Made by a program: the position numbers and the translations under genes
Assembly (NCBI GenBank): GCA_021234155.1
Contig: JAJEKV010000040.1
Span: forward strand, 8,553,535 to 8,617,534
Direction of reading: 5' to 3'
DNA: 64,000 bases
Origin: Isoetes taiwanensis
Lineage: Eukaryota; Streptophyta; Lycopodiopsida; Isoetales; Isoetaceae
In this document: positions 52,164 to 63,130 of the stretch, piece by piece
How the letters are laid out: every line of letters begins with the position of its first letter
How positions within the stretch are numbered: the first letter of the stretch is position 1
The notes under the pieces: model-generated
Told to the model about the DNA's origin: nothing
The model's input: only the letters and a program-made list of their open reading frames with translations
Databases searched by the model: none

Positions 52164-54768
52164 ATTCTTGAGGGTTTTGGCTGAAGGGCGCTGGTGATGG
52201 CGCCTAGGGTTTCAGCCCCGTTCGTTTGCACATAACTTCTGAGTCCCATGTCTGATTTGAATGATTCTGGGCTCGTTGGAAAGCTCGTTGCGTCCTCTTT
52301 CTGTTGATGTGCAGTTTGTATGGTGATTAGACTGGTTTGGCAGCTAAAAATCGCCTGACAGTTCCGGCCCTTTATTGGCGGTGTTAGGGTTTGACTGCAA
52401 TTTTCTTTTTGCCATAACTCTTACATCTGGTGGCAGTTTTTGGCGTGTCTGGGCTCGTTGGAAAGCTCGTGGAGTGATTCTTTCAGTGGTGTTTAAATTT
52501 TTCAGAAGTTACTCTTTTGTGGGGGACTGTAGAGCTCTGAAATCTCGGTCCCTTCTAGTGGAGGAGATGGCAAAAGCAACTCGTAGTCCTTCCAAGCGCC
52601 TCTCTGGTAATCCTAATGGAATACAGGGCAATGGTGGAAGAGAATATGCTCACGATTCTCCAAAGATTAGCGTTCGAGATGCCCACAAACTGGCTCGTGA
52701 AGGTGCTCCTTCTTCTCCTAAGAATTTGGTATCATTAGTGGCAGTTGGATCTGAGGCGCAGGAGAGGCAAGCTTCTATGCACCTCAATCCGTTGGCATTG
52801 CCTCATGCTCCTGTTTCTTCCAGTAGCGTATGTGTACCGAGTTCAACTGAGGCAGCAGCTTCTGCTCTCTCCTCTTCTCAGCTTGGTATTCCAGCATCTG
52901 ACAATATGTCTCATGATTCTAGAGGCAGTGTGGTACAAGTGACCCTGGAAAGTTCTTCTGGAATGTTGGTACCTCCAAAGGCACCTCCAACACATGTTGG
53001 AAGTTCTTCAGAACATATGACATTAGTAGCTCCTGCTCAAAAAAATGTGACACAGGTTGCATCCCCAACAGATATTGGGAGTCTCTCACATGAAGGAGGC
53101 CCTTCTAAAAAAAAAGAACATCCAACACACGTTGGAGGTTCCTCAAGGCAGGAGGAGTTTCCCCCTCTTCCCTCGAACAAGCCTAGGATACCTTTTTCTT
53201 CAACCACACCGCATGTCTCGACCTCTACACCTTGGAGGTCTTCTGACACAGTGGCAAGGGTTACAGGCGTCCGCTTCTCTGAGTGGCTATGTAAAGGTGT
53301 GTCATCTCCAGCCACCTCATTTCGAGTCTCAGAGGCCATTGCCACCATGATGGATAATAATAAGAAAGAAGTTGCATCTTATCTTCAGCAGTTGCAGGCC
53401 AAGCAGGACTCCATCGATAGTATGTTACCACCAGCTGAAATTTTTTATGAGGTTTAGGAGTGCAGGTCAACCTTTGAGCGTTTTGGGGCCCCTGTGGTGC
53501 AGATCAGTCATGAGACTCACCGTTGTCATGTGGAGCAATTAGTTGCATGCTCTGTTATTTGTTACTTCATTGGCCCCTTCTTGGATCTGAAGCATGTGGG
53601 ATCTTGGTTATCTGGGCATCTACACAAATTAGGGCTTTTTGCGTATCAATCCATCAAGCTCGTGGCCAAAGATCAACGGTATTTTCTCCTGATGTTTGAG
53701 TCTCCTGAGCCAGTGGCTCAGCTCATAGAACGAGGTGTTGATCCTTTGTGGAAACATTTCTTGTTGTATCAACAGTATGTTCCTGGCTCCTTTCCAGGTA
53801 AGCCAGATGCCTTACGTGCCCCATTCTGGATTGCTATTGAAGATTTTCCTCCAGAGTTTCAGGATGCTGAGTTCATTTCTGCCATTGCTAGTGAGATTGG
53901 GCTTTACCTGCAACATGCTATAACCAATGGCATTACTAATTGTGTAGCACGCCCCATTCATCGTGCCCTGCCTCAGTAATTGTTGTTCAAAGTGGACCCA
54001 TGTTCTTTCCATTCAAGCTACGATTGTTAAATGGCCCAGAGCTGGCTCTCATGTTCCCTGAGGCCCCTCTCTTTGCTCAGTATCGTAAGTCTTATCAGCA
54101 GGATCCTCCAGTTGCCGCTGCCACAAATCATACTCCTAGCTCTGCTCCTTCTTCAATGGATGTCTCTCGTCCCCCTGTGACTTCCTCTACATCTATTCCA
54201 GCTGCTGGTCCCACGCCTCTGCTGCTGGATCAACAAAGGCAAAGGTTGGATGAAATTCAGAGGTCGCAAGAGCAAGTTGAAGAGGTTTGTGGGCAATACA
54301 TGGACATTGATCGTCGTGGTGCCCACCCTCCACCTAAACATCCACCTGCTCTTCATCAACTTCGAAAGTTAGCTAAGGGTTGTAACACCTCTGCATCCAG
54401 CTCTCCTCAGCACTTGCTATACATGATTCTGCTCCTTCTGTTGCATGTGGTCGCTTTGCTCCACTCCAGTGGGCTGACTTGGTTGAAGATAATACTGTTT
54501 CGTCGAAGGTCCAAGTTACATCTTCAAACTCTCCTGAGATTCCAGTAGTCACATCGGATTTGACGCCATTACAGGTTCAATGTGGTTAGCCTCTTAAGCG
54601 GAGCCTTCTCTCCTTTTACTTATCTAGTATGGAGTAAGCACATGGTGTTGCAGGCTCGTGTTCCAGCAGCACCCTCTTGTGCTTATATAACTAGATGAGA
54701 AATATTCATTTTGTACTTATTCTTGCTGAGTAATAAACTTTTTTGTTCGTCCTTAAAAAAAAAAAAAA
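52164..54768 (+). mobile_element. Non-autonomous ORF1-only (DUF4283-type) retroelement with poly(A)
   Basis: About 2.6 kb: 5' UTR (52164-52566), a single ORF1 (52567-54589), 3' UTR and an A18 tail (about 54754-54770). Flanks AACCTTTTTCAACAA (52148-52162) and AACCTTTTCTCAACAA (54769-54784) look like a target-site duplication with a one-base difference. No reverse transcriptase, so it was probably moved by another LINE's machinery. It lies inside a minus-strand exon. Confidence 0.75.
52567..54589 (+). pseudogene. DUF4283-like ORF1 protein of the retroelement
   Basis: Start chosen at MAKATRSPSKR (52567), since the upstream in-frame extension reads like a UTR. The N-terminal 290 residues are Ser/Pro/Thr-rich and disordered-looking, with THVGSS-like repeats. 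From about 53490 a DUF4283-like domain follows: VACSVICYFIGPFLDLKHVG, then YFLLMFESPEPVAQLIERG, WKHFLLYQQYVPGSFPG and PFWIAIEDFPPEFQDAEF. The next part, FFPFKLRLLNGPELALMFP, is shared with 8857-9123. Lesions: TAG at 53455, frameshifts near 53945 and 54410. DUF4283 proteins of this kind are LINE ORF1 products. I see no CCHC knuckle here. Confidence 0.7.
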
Positions 54769-55238
54769 AACCTTTTCTCAACAACTGCCTTTCCTTGTTC
54801 ATCCCTCCTACTTTTGTGTGGCATACTCTCTGCATTGAACTCGACATACTTTTCAAATACCTCCCTAGCAGCCAAGATCCTAGCAATTGGTCTGAACATG
54901 CCATTGTTACCATGTAATGCAATTCTGCTCCCATATTGCTTGAATAGGATCAGTTAGAACAGTAATTCCTTCCCCTAGTAGCTCCTTATTGCATTGATGT
55001 ATGACCTCTATCTTTTTGTTTTTCCAACTCACCCTACTATGGAGAACAATTGATTTTTCTTCAACGTTTTTAGGATCACCAGCATTTCCTGCATCACCAA
55101 CTTTTCCAGGTTGGTTGATCTAGATCATTTAAATACATACAAGTAAGTGTCTAGATTTAATTTTACAATTTCTAGTACATGTTCTACCTTGGAATCATTA
55201 GCATTGCCAACATCACCAACTTTCCCATGTTGATTCAA

Positions 55239-56798
55239 CTGGAATATAAAATTATCTATTTAGTTATTAGTCTTGGATCGAACAGCTTTTTCTTTAATTA
55301 AAAACAAAAGCTAAAATATGACAATAACCTTAAGACCTCGTCAACAAGAGTTTTTGGGGTTACATGGGGGTAATTTTAGAAAGAAAATTTCACATCCACT
55401 GGATCAAGGGTGTATGGGAAATTCACAGAAAACTTAAGGGCATTTGGGGAATTAATGTAAATCTTAGGGGCGTTTGAATAATTTTAAGAGATACAAAATA
55501 CTTTGTATTTTTTTTCTTTTTTTTTGAAGGATGTCTTTTTACTCATCATCACATTTAGGTCACATTACATCATGTTTACATTACACATGACATTCGACAT
55601 ATAGAAGCCAATCCACTACCTAGGCGTGATATGCTAGGAACTTCTTTGTATGTGCATCTAGTACAAATGATAGGTTCACCAAGGGCATCTCAAAAATTAT
55701 CGAAACTCAGGGATATGTGGTAAAATTCGTCAAAACATTGTTATACACCAAGAAATCACAAGGCACGTTGTGCGACATGACTTACTTCAATGTAAAACTT
55801 CACTCTTTTTCTTAAAGTAGCACAAATGCACTACGAAACAATCCAATGGTTTGCACATTCAATGGTTTACAGTTCGCATCCTTTTAAACGTATTGACCCA
55901 ATTACAACTCATGTTTGACCAGGCCTAGAACTCTTCCTGGACCACTTCCGATCCACTTGTTTCAGGCCGATTTGCTACGACAACCCAAGCATCAGGTTCC
56001 AGGTTCAAAAACAGCTTTGCATCAACCTTCGGCTCATCTCGATGTTTTTCGATCACTCAAAACTCTTGCTTCTTAGTCTCCAATCTTTACAACATGCTTA
56101 TTTGCTCATCTGCCATTGAATCTCATTTGCTTTCTATGATAGGTAAACTCGCTGCACAATGTGGCACCACATCCTTTAACTGCTATTTTGCTATGCAACT
56201 TCTATAATTCTACCCATTGTCCTTAAGCATCCACCTATATGACATTAAATTCACAATAAACATAAGGGTATTTTGTAACTTTTTCCCATTTTAATCTCCC
56301 TATATATTTTAAGGGACATAAAATACTAGCATTACTTATCCTGAATAAATTTCTAAGCATAGTTTAGCCTGGTATTTTTCTACCAAGGGAATGTAACTTA
56401 AATGGCTAAATGGTGGAGCTAATTTTTATCTGGAGAAACAAATTGGCCACATCCATACACTTAACATGTACAGTTGGTAGCCATGTCGACAAACCTACAT
56501 GTAATATTAAACATTCAAAGGTATATATAGCACAATAACAGGGGGTTCCAGGAGGATTTGATATGGATGTAAAATAATAATTCCTAAGACCAATTTCAGA
56601 CAATGTTCCTGCTCTCTCGTTGAGATGTGTCTATGGGAGAAGGTCACAGAAAATTTGCCTCTTATAATGTAAGTTGGTGCTACCGAAATGGTGATGTGGA
56701 ACTATCGTAAAAAATCACATGCAAGCACTTTATCAGATCAATATATCGCCTTCTTTTAGCACCACAACCCCTCCAGTTGCCAAATGGGTGCCACTTAC
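55239..56798. other. Probable introns and repeat DNA
   Basis: No exon that I can define. 55330-55550 has repeat-like phrases (GGGCATTTGGGGAATTAATG). Decayed coding-like runs on the minus strand near 55900-56130 are broken by stops. Confidence 0.35.
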
Positions 56799-56858
56799 AG
56801 GTTCCACAGCCCACTTTGTGTCGTACATGGCGATGGCTTTGTGATAGGTTGCTCCACC
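56799..56858 (-). CDS. Isolated 60-bp exon, possibly of the 52-55 kb gene
   Basis: On the minus strand, acceptor TTTAG then GGATYHKAIAMYDTKWAVEP then donor GTAAGT. It is open, phase 0 at both ends, and reads like real protein. It lies upstream of the exons at 55188-55238 on the same strand and may be part of that gene. No family recognised. Confidence 0.4.
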
Positions 56859-56989
56859 CTAAAGTCTCTGTACTATGGTGGCAGGTGATCCACATGTAAG
56901 CACAATTTCATTAAAATGAGAAATTTTGTGATTCCAATTAGGGACGAAAATGTTTTTTAGTCCATTCTATGACGATGTTTTGAGCAATT

Positions 56990-57040
56990 ATGGCGCCATT
57001 TAGCAAAAATATGTATCTAAAGTACATTTATTGGCGCCAT
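56990..57040. repeat. Two GGCGCC palindromes downstream of the ParB-like pseudogene
   Basis: TATGGCGCCATTT (56989) and TTTGGCGCCATTA-like (57030). Same core as the nest at 60745-61495. Confidence 0.7.
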
Positions 57041-57225
57041 TAAAAATACTAACAGTGCATATAATGAAGCTAAAGAAACATCAGATCACAAAATCAGTAA
57101 AAATTCCTATATTCATAGATTTGCATATCCATAAATTTGCCACAACAGGCAAGGACTTGGAAGAGATAGTCTGTTTACAAAAGTATTATTGTACAATTTA
57201 CATTATATTCTGGAGAGAATGCAGG

Positions 57226-60200
57226 CTATTCAGCAGGATCAGGTTCCCCAGCGCCAGTGCCATGGCTAGAAGAAGCATCCATAGGATCTCCTTGAAAGGT
57301 CTCGAACCCTGTGGCAATGAAATTGGGATCATCAAGAATGTCCAGATTGAATTCTGTATTCTTGATCACATCATAGTCAACATCGGGTTCATCTTCAGGT
57401 ATCACTTGACTTGATGGATCTACAGCTTCTTCAACAACAGCACCTTGTCTCTCTGTCACAAAAACTGATGCGATGATAGGATTCAGGAGGCGTTCAAGCC
57501 TACCAAGAATGCCCTCTAGGCACTGCCGCTTAACTGGGTCACTTTCAAACACAATACAAAATCTCTTATGAATCAATGCAGCTCGGCCAAACGAACCACA
57601 TGATAGTTCCTGGTAGTACCATTTTCTGCACGAGATAAGAGCATGTGGCAGGCCCCAGCTGGTTTCTCATGATTAAGTCCCCTGGCAAGCCTTGCCAGCT
57701 GTACCTGAATCTGCTCTTGAACAGCTTCTGGGCCCTGTCCGCCTCTTCTTCATTACGTTCCGGAACTGGTGGCAGTTCTTGAGGATGACTGGCATACGAG
57801 AATCTGAGGTCCATGTCATCGACAGGAGCACCAGCAGTGAGTTGAATTTTTGTGGCGTACACTAGTGCATGTGGCTCCTGAATTTCTGTGGCAGGCGGAT
57901 TCATATATTCGTCCTCATACATGCCAATAAAAACTCTGGATCTGGAATCCAAGTTATCCAACACAGATGAAATCAAAACATTATGCTCTGTCCTTGCAAA
58001 GCACACTATCCAGAAAGAATCAGCTGTGGTGTTCTTTACAGCTGTATTAAAAAAGTTAGATAGTGTGGTTGTGTCCCACATTGGACTTATGCCTCTAGTG
58101 TCCAGGACTATCAAGGATACTTGTACAGGAGTGCAAACAACTTGCCCCCTGCTGTCTGTTAGTTCAACTTCGCAACGGAAGTCTTCAGTATCCTCTCTCT
58201 GCAAGACAGCATTACGTATAAAACTTACCAAGGCAGGTGGCACGTTACTGAAAACTCCTTCCTTGTTCACTCCTTGTTAAATCCACCTACTATGCAAGGT
58301 GGCCATGGAAATCAAGTCGGCATTGTCGAAGCCCACCACGGAAGTACTGAGATCATTGAAGGATGTGAACTTCTTCGAAAAATTATCCTTCACATATTCC
58401 AAAATCTCCTTCTTCAAGAACGATATAGATCGTAGTGTCTTTGCCCTTGTCTTGAAGAATTGCTTACCTGTATAATCACTGGTGACCTTCACGTAGGTCT
58501 TCCCATCCAACACTTCCTGGAACAAAACCCGACAGTCTTCATAGTCGAGACCCCTCATGCACCTCAGGTAGGTCTGACTGAAGTAGTCACACTCTTTTTC
58601 CCAGTTATAGGTAATAGTTTGCCCCTTGTTATCTTTTAGCTTGCAAGATTTTCACAAGTTCTATAGGGACATGAATAGCTGAAAAATATCTTCAGGCATG
58701 AAGACCCACTGGTAGAAATCTTTCGGTGCCTTGTGACGCATGGTAACTTCAGCCAAAGCCAGATAGCGCTAAAAACAACAAGAAGTTAGTCTTGAATGCA
58801 AATGATTATCAAATGGCGTCGTGGCGCCATTTCGTAAATAGCCAACAATTAAAACACTATGTACCTTGTAGGGTTCTGAGCGTGATTGCCCGCGTCCCGA
58901 TGGATCAAGCTTCCCACAGAGAGCATATTGGTGCCACAGGTGGGTTATTTTATCAATGAAGGGCTCCTTGAAGATAGTCTTGGCAGCGATATCATTGACT
59001 TCACAACTAAGCTGCAGGCATTCTTGCTCGTTGACGGTGCCAGATAAGACTCGACAATTCCGATACTCATAAATCTTGGACATTTGTTCTTGGGGCTTTG
59101 ATGTGCCGAGTCTTCTACATACCAACTGAGCAGCCATAACTGAGTGATTGCCATTCACTATGTAATAGTGCACCTTGTTGAGGTCATCCTCGGTTTTCCA
59201 AGGGACCAGTTTCTTTGTGATGGGATTGAATGGAATCACATCAGCAGGAGTGAACACTGGATGTGGGTCTCTTTGAAAGGATTCCACTAACGTTTTGACG
59301 TGCTCCATATTCCTTGGCCTAGATGTCAGATTCGGTGGCCCTTGATATAGGTTGAACACGTTTATCCGTTTTATGAATGTGATGCCCAGAGGAAAAAGAT
59401 GCTAGAAACGTTGTCTCTGCCGTCTTTTCCTCTTATGACCTTTCCATCTTAAGATTTGCAGGCACCTCGAGCAAGTGCTGAGCTATTCTTAATGTAAGCT
59501 TACGCTCCTTGGGCTTCTCAGTGGTGACCCTTTTGGCTGGTGTGCCTGCAGAATCCTTTGTATGTGATGGGCTTGCAGGAATGTCACCAACACTTCTGGC
59601 CTCCTGGGCGTCGTTCCTCTCCATCCGGCTTGGACTTGCATCAGGACTAGGAGTCTGAGTCTGTCTCCTTTGTTTTTTAGGTGTCCTCTCCTTCTCAGAG
59701 GTCTCTAACATGTGCTTCTTCTTCTTCTTTTTCCCTTCGATGTCCTCTGTCTCCCCTTCCCCTCCCTCTGTTTCCTGTCCTGCCTTTCCTTCCTTCTTCC
59801 CTTTCCCGTCCTTCCTTTCCTTGTCTTTCTTCCTTTTATCCTTCTTTTCTTTTTTTTCCTTCTCAGGATCTTTGTGATCCTTTCTCTTACCTTTACCCTT
59901 GCCCGCCGATTTTCCTTCCTCAGTTTCCTGGCCAACATCTTCAGTAGCAGATGAGGAGTCTTTTTCGGCTGCAGTAGCCTCCTTAGTTTGTCTTGTCTTC
60001 TTCCTGGTAACTATCCGAAGCCAGGCCGTGTCCACATTGCCCGGTAGTTTCTGAGAGGCTAATGCCTTGACAAGGAATGAAGACGATTTTTTCGACTCGT
60101 TCATACGATTGCGAAGAATATGATAACCCCTCAAGATTTCTTGTGGACCTTGGATGTCAGCTTCTTCAAAGTATCGACTGGGAGGCTTCCGACTTCCCAA

Positions 60201-60680
60201 TCCATGTAAGAGAAGCCGACACCTATACCAGGGAGTCGACTTCAGATATCCAGGCATACAGTAGCATCCGACAAATGATGGAAGCTCGGGATCTGCCGTA
60301 AGATGGCAGCGCCCAACCTTGCTTCTTCGCCGAACCAGGTACATTTGCAATACTAGCAGACATCATAGTGGGATCATAAAACTTCCAGTCCACATAGTAG
60401 ATAATTATTCTCTGCTCAATAGTGTCCTCAAGAACCACCCGGAGCCAATCATCGCGACCGCTCTTGGTAACCTTCTTCATGTTCACCACGATACCCGGCT
60501 GGTAAATTCCTTCTGATTCTCCGGACATCTCCCTTATAAGCAAGCAGAGCTCTCTTCTGCAGTCTCCTTTCGAGCCTGTAGGAGCAGACATGCTCACCCG
60601 CATTACTTCCATGCACCAACTCCTGTCTGTCAGCATGATTGTCTGCTCGGATTGAAATTGTGGTTCCACGCGTAACGCAG
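57226..60680 (-). pseudogene. Decayed gene with a ParB/sulfiredoxin-like domain and Lys/Glu-rich segment
   Basis: Coding from an acceptor (TTTGTTTCAG) at 60680 down to a stop at 57226. Order: an N-terminal part (MLTDRSWCMEVMRVSM, VVLEDTIEQRIIIYYVDWKF); PGYLKSTPW and RYFEEADIQGP after a frameshift near 60330; a long Lys/Glu-rich, nuclear-signal-like stretch (about 59960-59690); then VESFQRDPHPVFTPADVIPF, HYYIVNGNHSVMAAQ and NEQECLQLSCEVNDIA. This last set resembles the ParB N-terminal/sulfiredoxin fold (GxHR-like loop, here GNHS). A 96-bp intron (58769-58864, donor GTACAT) follows, then FYQWVFMPEDIFQLF, YNWEKECDYFSQTYL and a C-terminal part ending DPAE. Lesions: frameshifts near 60330, 59445 and 57640; stops near 59403, 58662, 58653 and 58279. 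The fold assignment is inference; the decay is seen directly. Confidence 0.6.
58811..58835. repeat. GGCGCC-type palindrome inside the pseudogene intron
   Basis: AAATGGCGTCGTGGCGCCATTT lies within the 96-bp intron, so the palindrome family entered or arose inside the gene as well as on both flanks. A variant AAATGGCGTCGTGGCACCATTT is at 61296. Confidence 0.75.
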
Positions 60681-60744
60681 CTGAAACAAAGAGGCATAAT
60701 TAATGGCACCAAACGAACAAGTAGGCAAACTAGACAAGAAGTAG

Positions 60745-61495
60745 GCAAATGGCACCATGGCACCATTTGCATCTGAGTCCAATGCATAAACACTCATGGA
60801 AGCATTCATATATGCATTAGCTCTATTGACAATAGAGAACGCAACACAATAAGAAGCAATCTACTAAGCAAATGGCGCCATCGTCAATAGAGCTAATGCA
60901 TATGCGAATGCTTCCATGAGTGTTTATGCATTGGACTCAGATGCAAATGGCGCCATTTGCCTACTTCTCGTCTAGTTTGAACAAAAACCCATGGTGAACA
61001 AAAACCCAATAATAAGCAATTCATAAGCAAATGGCGCCATGGCGCCATTTGCTTGGTAGATTGCTTATCCATGGGTGTCAATACGACCCATCCCAATAAG
61101 AAGCAATCTACCAAGCAAATGGCGCCATGGCTTATTATTGGGTTTTTGTTCACCATGGGTTTTTGTTCAAACCAGACGAGAAGTAGGCAATACGCCCAAT
61201 CCCAATAAGCAATCTACCAAGTAAATGGCGCCATGGGCGCCATTTGCTTGCTAGAATGCTTCATAGATGGGTCTTAATACGCCCAATGTACATGCAAATG
61301 GCGTCGTGGCACCATTTGTTTGGTGAGACGCGACTTAGTGGGCTTCTAGTTATCCATGGTTGTCAATAAACTTGTTAGGCTTAGTCTTATTGACACCTAT
61401 GGATAACCTGAAGCCCAGTAAGATACGTTCATTAGGCTTATTGACACCCATCTATGAAGCATTCTAAACAAATGGCGCCATGGCGCCATTTGCAT
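60745..61495. repeat. Nest of foldbacks built on AAATGGCGCCATTT
   Basis: Palindromic cores near 60747, 60870, 60943, 61027, 61115, 61221, 61293 and 61468, several as the doubled form AAATGGCGCCATGGCGCCATTT. Longer inverted pairs link them: 60764-60828 with 60885-60952 (ACTCATGGAAGCATTC and reverse), 60958-61020 with 61129-61190 (GAACAAAAACCCATGGTGAA and reverse), and 61339-61368 with 61390-61416 (GGGCTTCTAGTTATCCATGG). Most of the 750 bp can pair with itself. No ORF of note. It sits at the 5' side of the ParB-like pseudogene. Confidence 0.85.
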
Positions 61496-62184
61496 ATGAA
61501 CTTGTTATGATGGCCTCGGTACAATTCAATTATTCTTAGATATGGATTCTTCAATATGTGGTTGCACTTGGCAAACTTGTGCGTTATTCGATTATAAGTT
61601 GCAAGGGTTGGCTGATCAATAAGATCCCCTACCGTATCATACTAAGAGACTTGGGATAGACATTAATAGATAGATCCGATGATCCATCATACACAATGCA
61701 AGTATGATATGCATGCAAATTCTAAAGCCCATCCAAACCATAGAAATATGACTAAGATTATAATGTACAAACTTAGCTGTACATTATAACTATGACTAAG
61801 ATTTTCCTAATATGAAAAGAAAATTGCATAAAGCACAAACTCTTTTAATGACTTGTGATTCACAAGCTCAGGCTCTCCAAACATATTAGTTAGGAGAGCC
61901 CAATACTCCTATCTTTGTCCACTTTTATTTTTCAGAATTAGACAAAATGGGAGAAGTAAATGTCTGTTTTAAGTGCAGCCCATGTTGTGTTGTACGCAAA
62001 AGAAGCTAGATGAGAGTATCATTCTTTAGAGAATTTCTTAGTGGTGTGGCAAAAGATACAAGCTTAATTCAGCACAACTTGCAACTTGCAAGCCATGTGA
62101 ATGCAGGAATAAAAGGAATGCAAGTGATAAGTGAAATAAATGGCAATTACCCACATGCTATAATAACAAAGTATATTATATTGT
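61496..62184. other. Non-coding intergenic DNA
   Basis: 3' flank of the gene at 62185-63130. A 61762-61790 inverted pair (AATGTACAAACTTAGCTGTACATT) is the only structure noted. No supported ORF. Confidence 0.4.
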
Positions 62185-63130
62185 TTAATATTGTGGGGAA
62201 GTCGGTCTATCTGTTCCACTTCCTCCATGTCCAGCTGTTGAGGCGCTTTCAATTTGAGATCTGTACAATTCTTCATCAACAATAAGTCGTGGCACTGTCC
62301 AGGAACCCAATGGGTGCTTTGATTTGTCGCCACCTAGCAACATCAAGTCTCACACGTCAGTATGTGCCAAAATGGATTTTACTAACTTGTGCATTCGCAA
62401 TCAAATAGCATAAAATATTTATCACCCACTAGAAATAACATTTAATATGCCCTTCTAAAGTTGAAAGCAATCGATGACACTGAGAATATTGGACTTTATG
62501 CAGCTAGAATTGCATAAAGATATGTGGATAAGATGCAAATGCCAATTGTGAAAAAATTTAGCCTGTTCATTATCCATGGCAGCCAAAGACACTCTCAGGA
62601 GCTTAAAGTTGCATATACCATCTGACACCGCTGCCTTACAACGTTCCTGATACTTTGCTGCTAGACCTGGTTCCAATCGTTGCAAAAGAACTTGGTACTT
62701 CTCTTCAGCCTCAGCAATACATTTGGCCTGACAATCCATGTATTAGATCCATTGGGACATAATAATTGCCTTTAGGGGTATTTCTAACATTTTGAAATCG
62801 CAAATAAAACTGGCAATATTTAAAATTCCACTTGTTTTCACATTTCGCAATGGTCTTTGCTAGACTATATATGAAACTCATTTACTGGGTGCAGCTATAT
62901 GTACCAGCATCACAGGAGTTTCCTTGGGCCCATATATTCTAATAAGCATCCGCAGAAAATTGAAGGTGTTATCCACTACATCCTCCTGCAACATACTTGG
63001 CAAATCCACAATCAAATAAACAGAAACATGATTATGTCCGCAAACAAAAAGATCAAACTAGATTTGAGTGTATTTACCATACCTCATAGTCATACCTGCC
63101 AATGATGAACAAACAACAATTACTCTTCTG
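62185..63130 (-). CDS. 3' end of a spliced gene, function not recognised (128 aa shown)
   Basis: Four minus-strand exons join in open frame: 63083-63130 (QKSNCCLFIIGRYDYE), 62905-62985 (EDVVDNTFNF then IYGPKETPVML), 62619-62727 (AKCIAEAEEKYQVLLQRLEP), and 62185-62333 (GDKSKHPLGSWTVPRLIVDE, ending DRPTSPQY and TAA). Introns are 97, 177 and 285 bp with GT-AG ends and matching phases (0, 0, 1). It reads as a soluble protein: a hydrophobic strand, a helical Glu/Lys region, and a short disordered Gly/Ser tail. There are no lesions, unlike its neighbours, so it is probably expressed. Upstream exons lie beyond 63130 and were not found with confidence. Confidence 0.6.

Larger units (their letters stand above)
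52045..55238 (-). pseudogene. Unrecognised spliced gene, last exon split by a retroelement
   Basis: Minus-strand exons by splice signals and phase: 55188-55238 (LNQHGKVGDVGNANDSK), 55033-55119 (INQPGKVGDAGNAGDPK and 12 more residues, donor GTGAGT), and 54770-54938 (starts QYGSRIALHGNNGMFRPIAR). The last exon continues after the inserted element at 52163-52045 (GILEDINALLCKLKVNPIL, stop TGA). A 94-bp intron with a CTAAC branch-like site separates the last two. The first two exons encode near-repeats of NQ-GKVGD-GNA-D-K. All joins are phase 0. I do not recognise the family. With the 2.6-kb insertion it cannot make the original protein unless an alternative end is used. Confidence 0.55.

Noticed and set aside
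52375-52566. In-frame N-terminal extension of the DUF4283 ORF from the ATG at 52375
   Set aside because: The extension reads like 5' UTR and shares its GTTGGAAAGCTCG phrase with non-coding DNA near 47850; MAKATRSPSKR at 52567 is the more likely start.
57888-58280. 130-codon plus-strand frame
   Set aside because: Shadow of the minus-strand ParB-like pseudogene, which has the splice signals and protein-like composition.
59681-59954. Plus-strand Ser/Leu/Phe/Pro frames of 80-88 codons
   Set aside because: Antisense of the Lys/Glu-rich segment of the ParB-like pseudogene.
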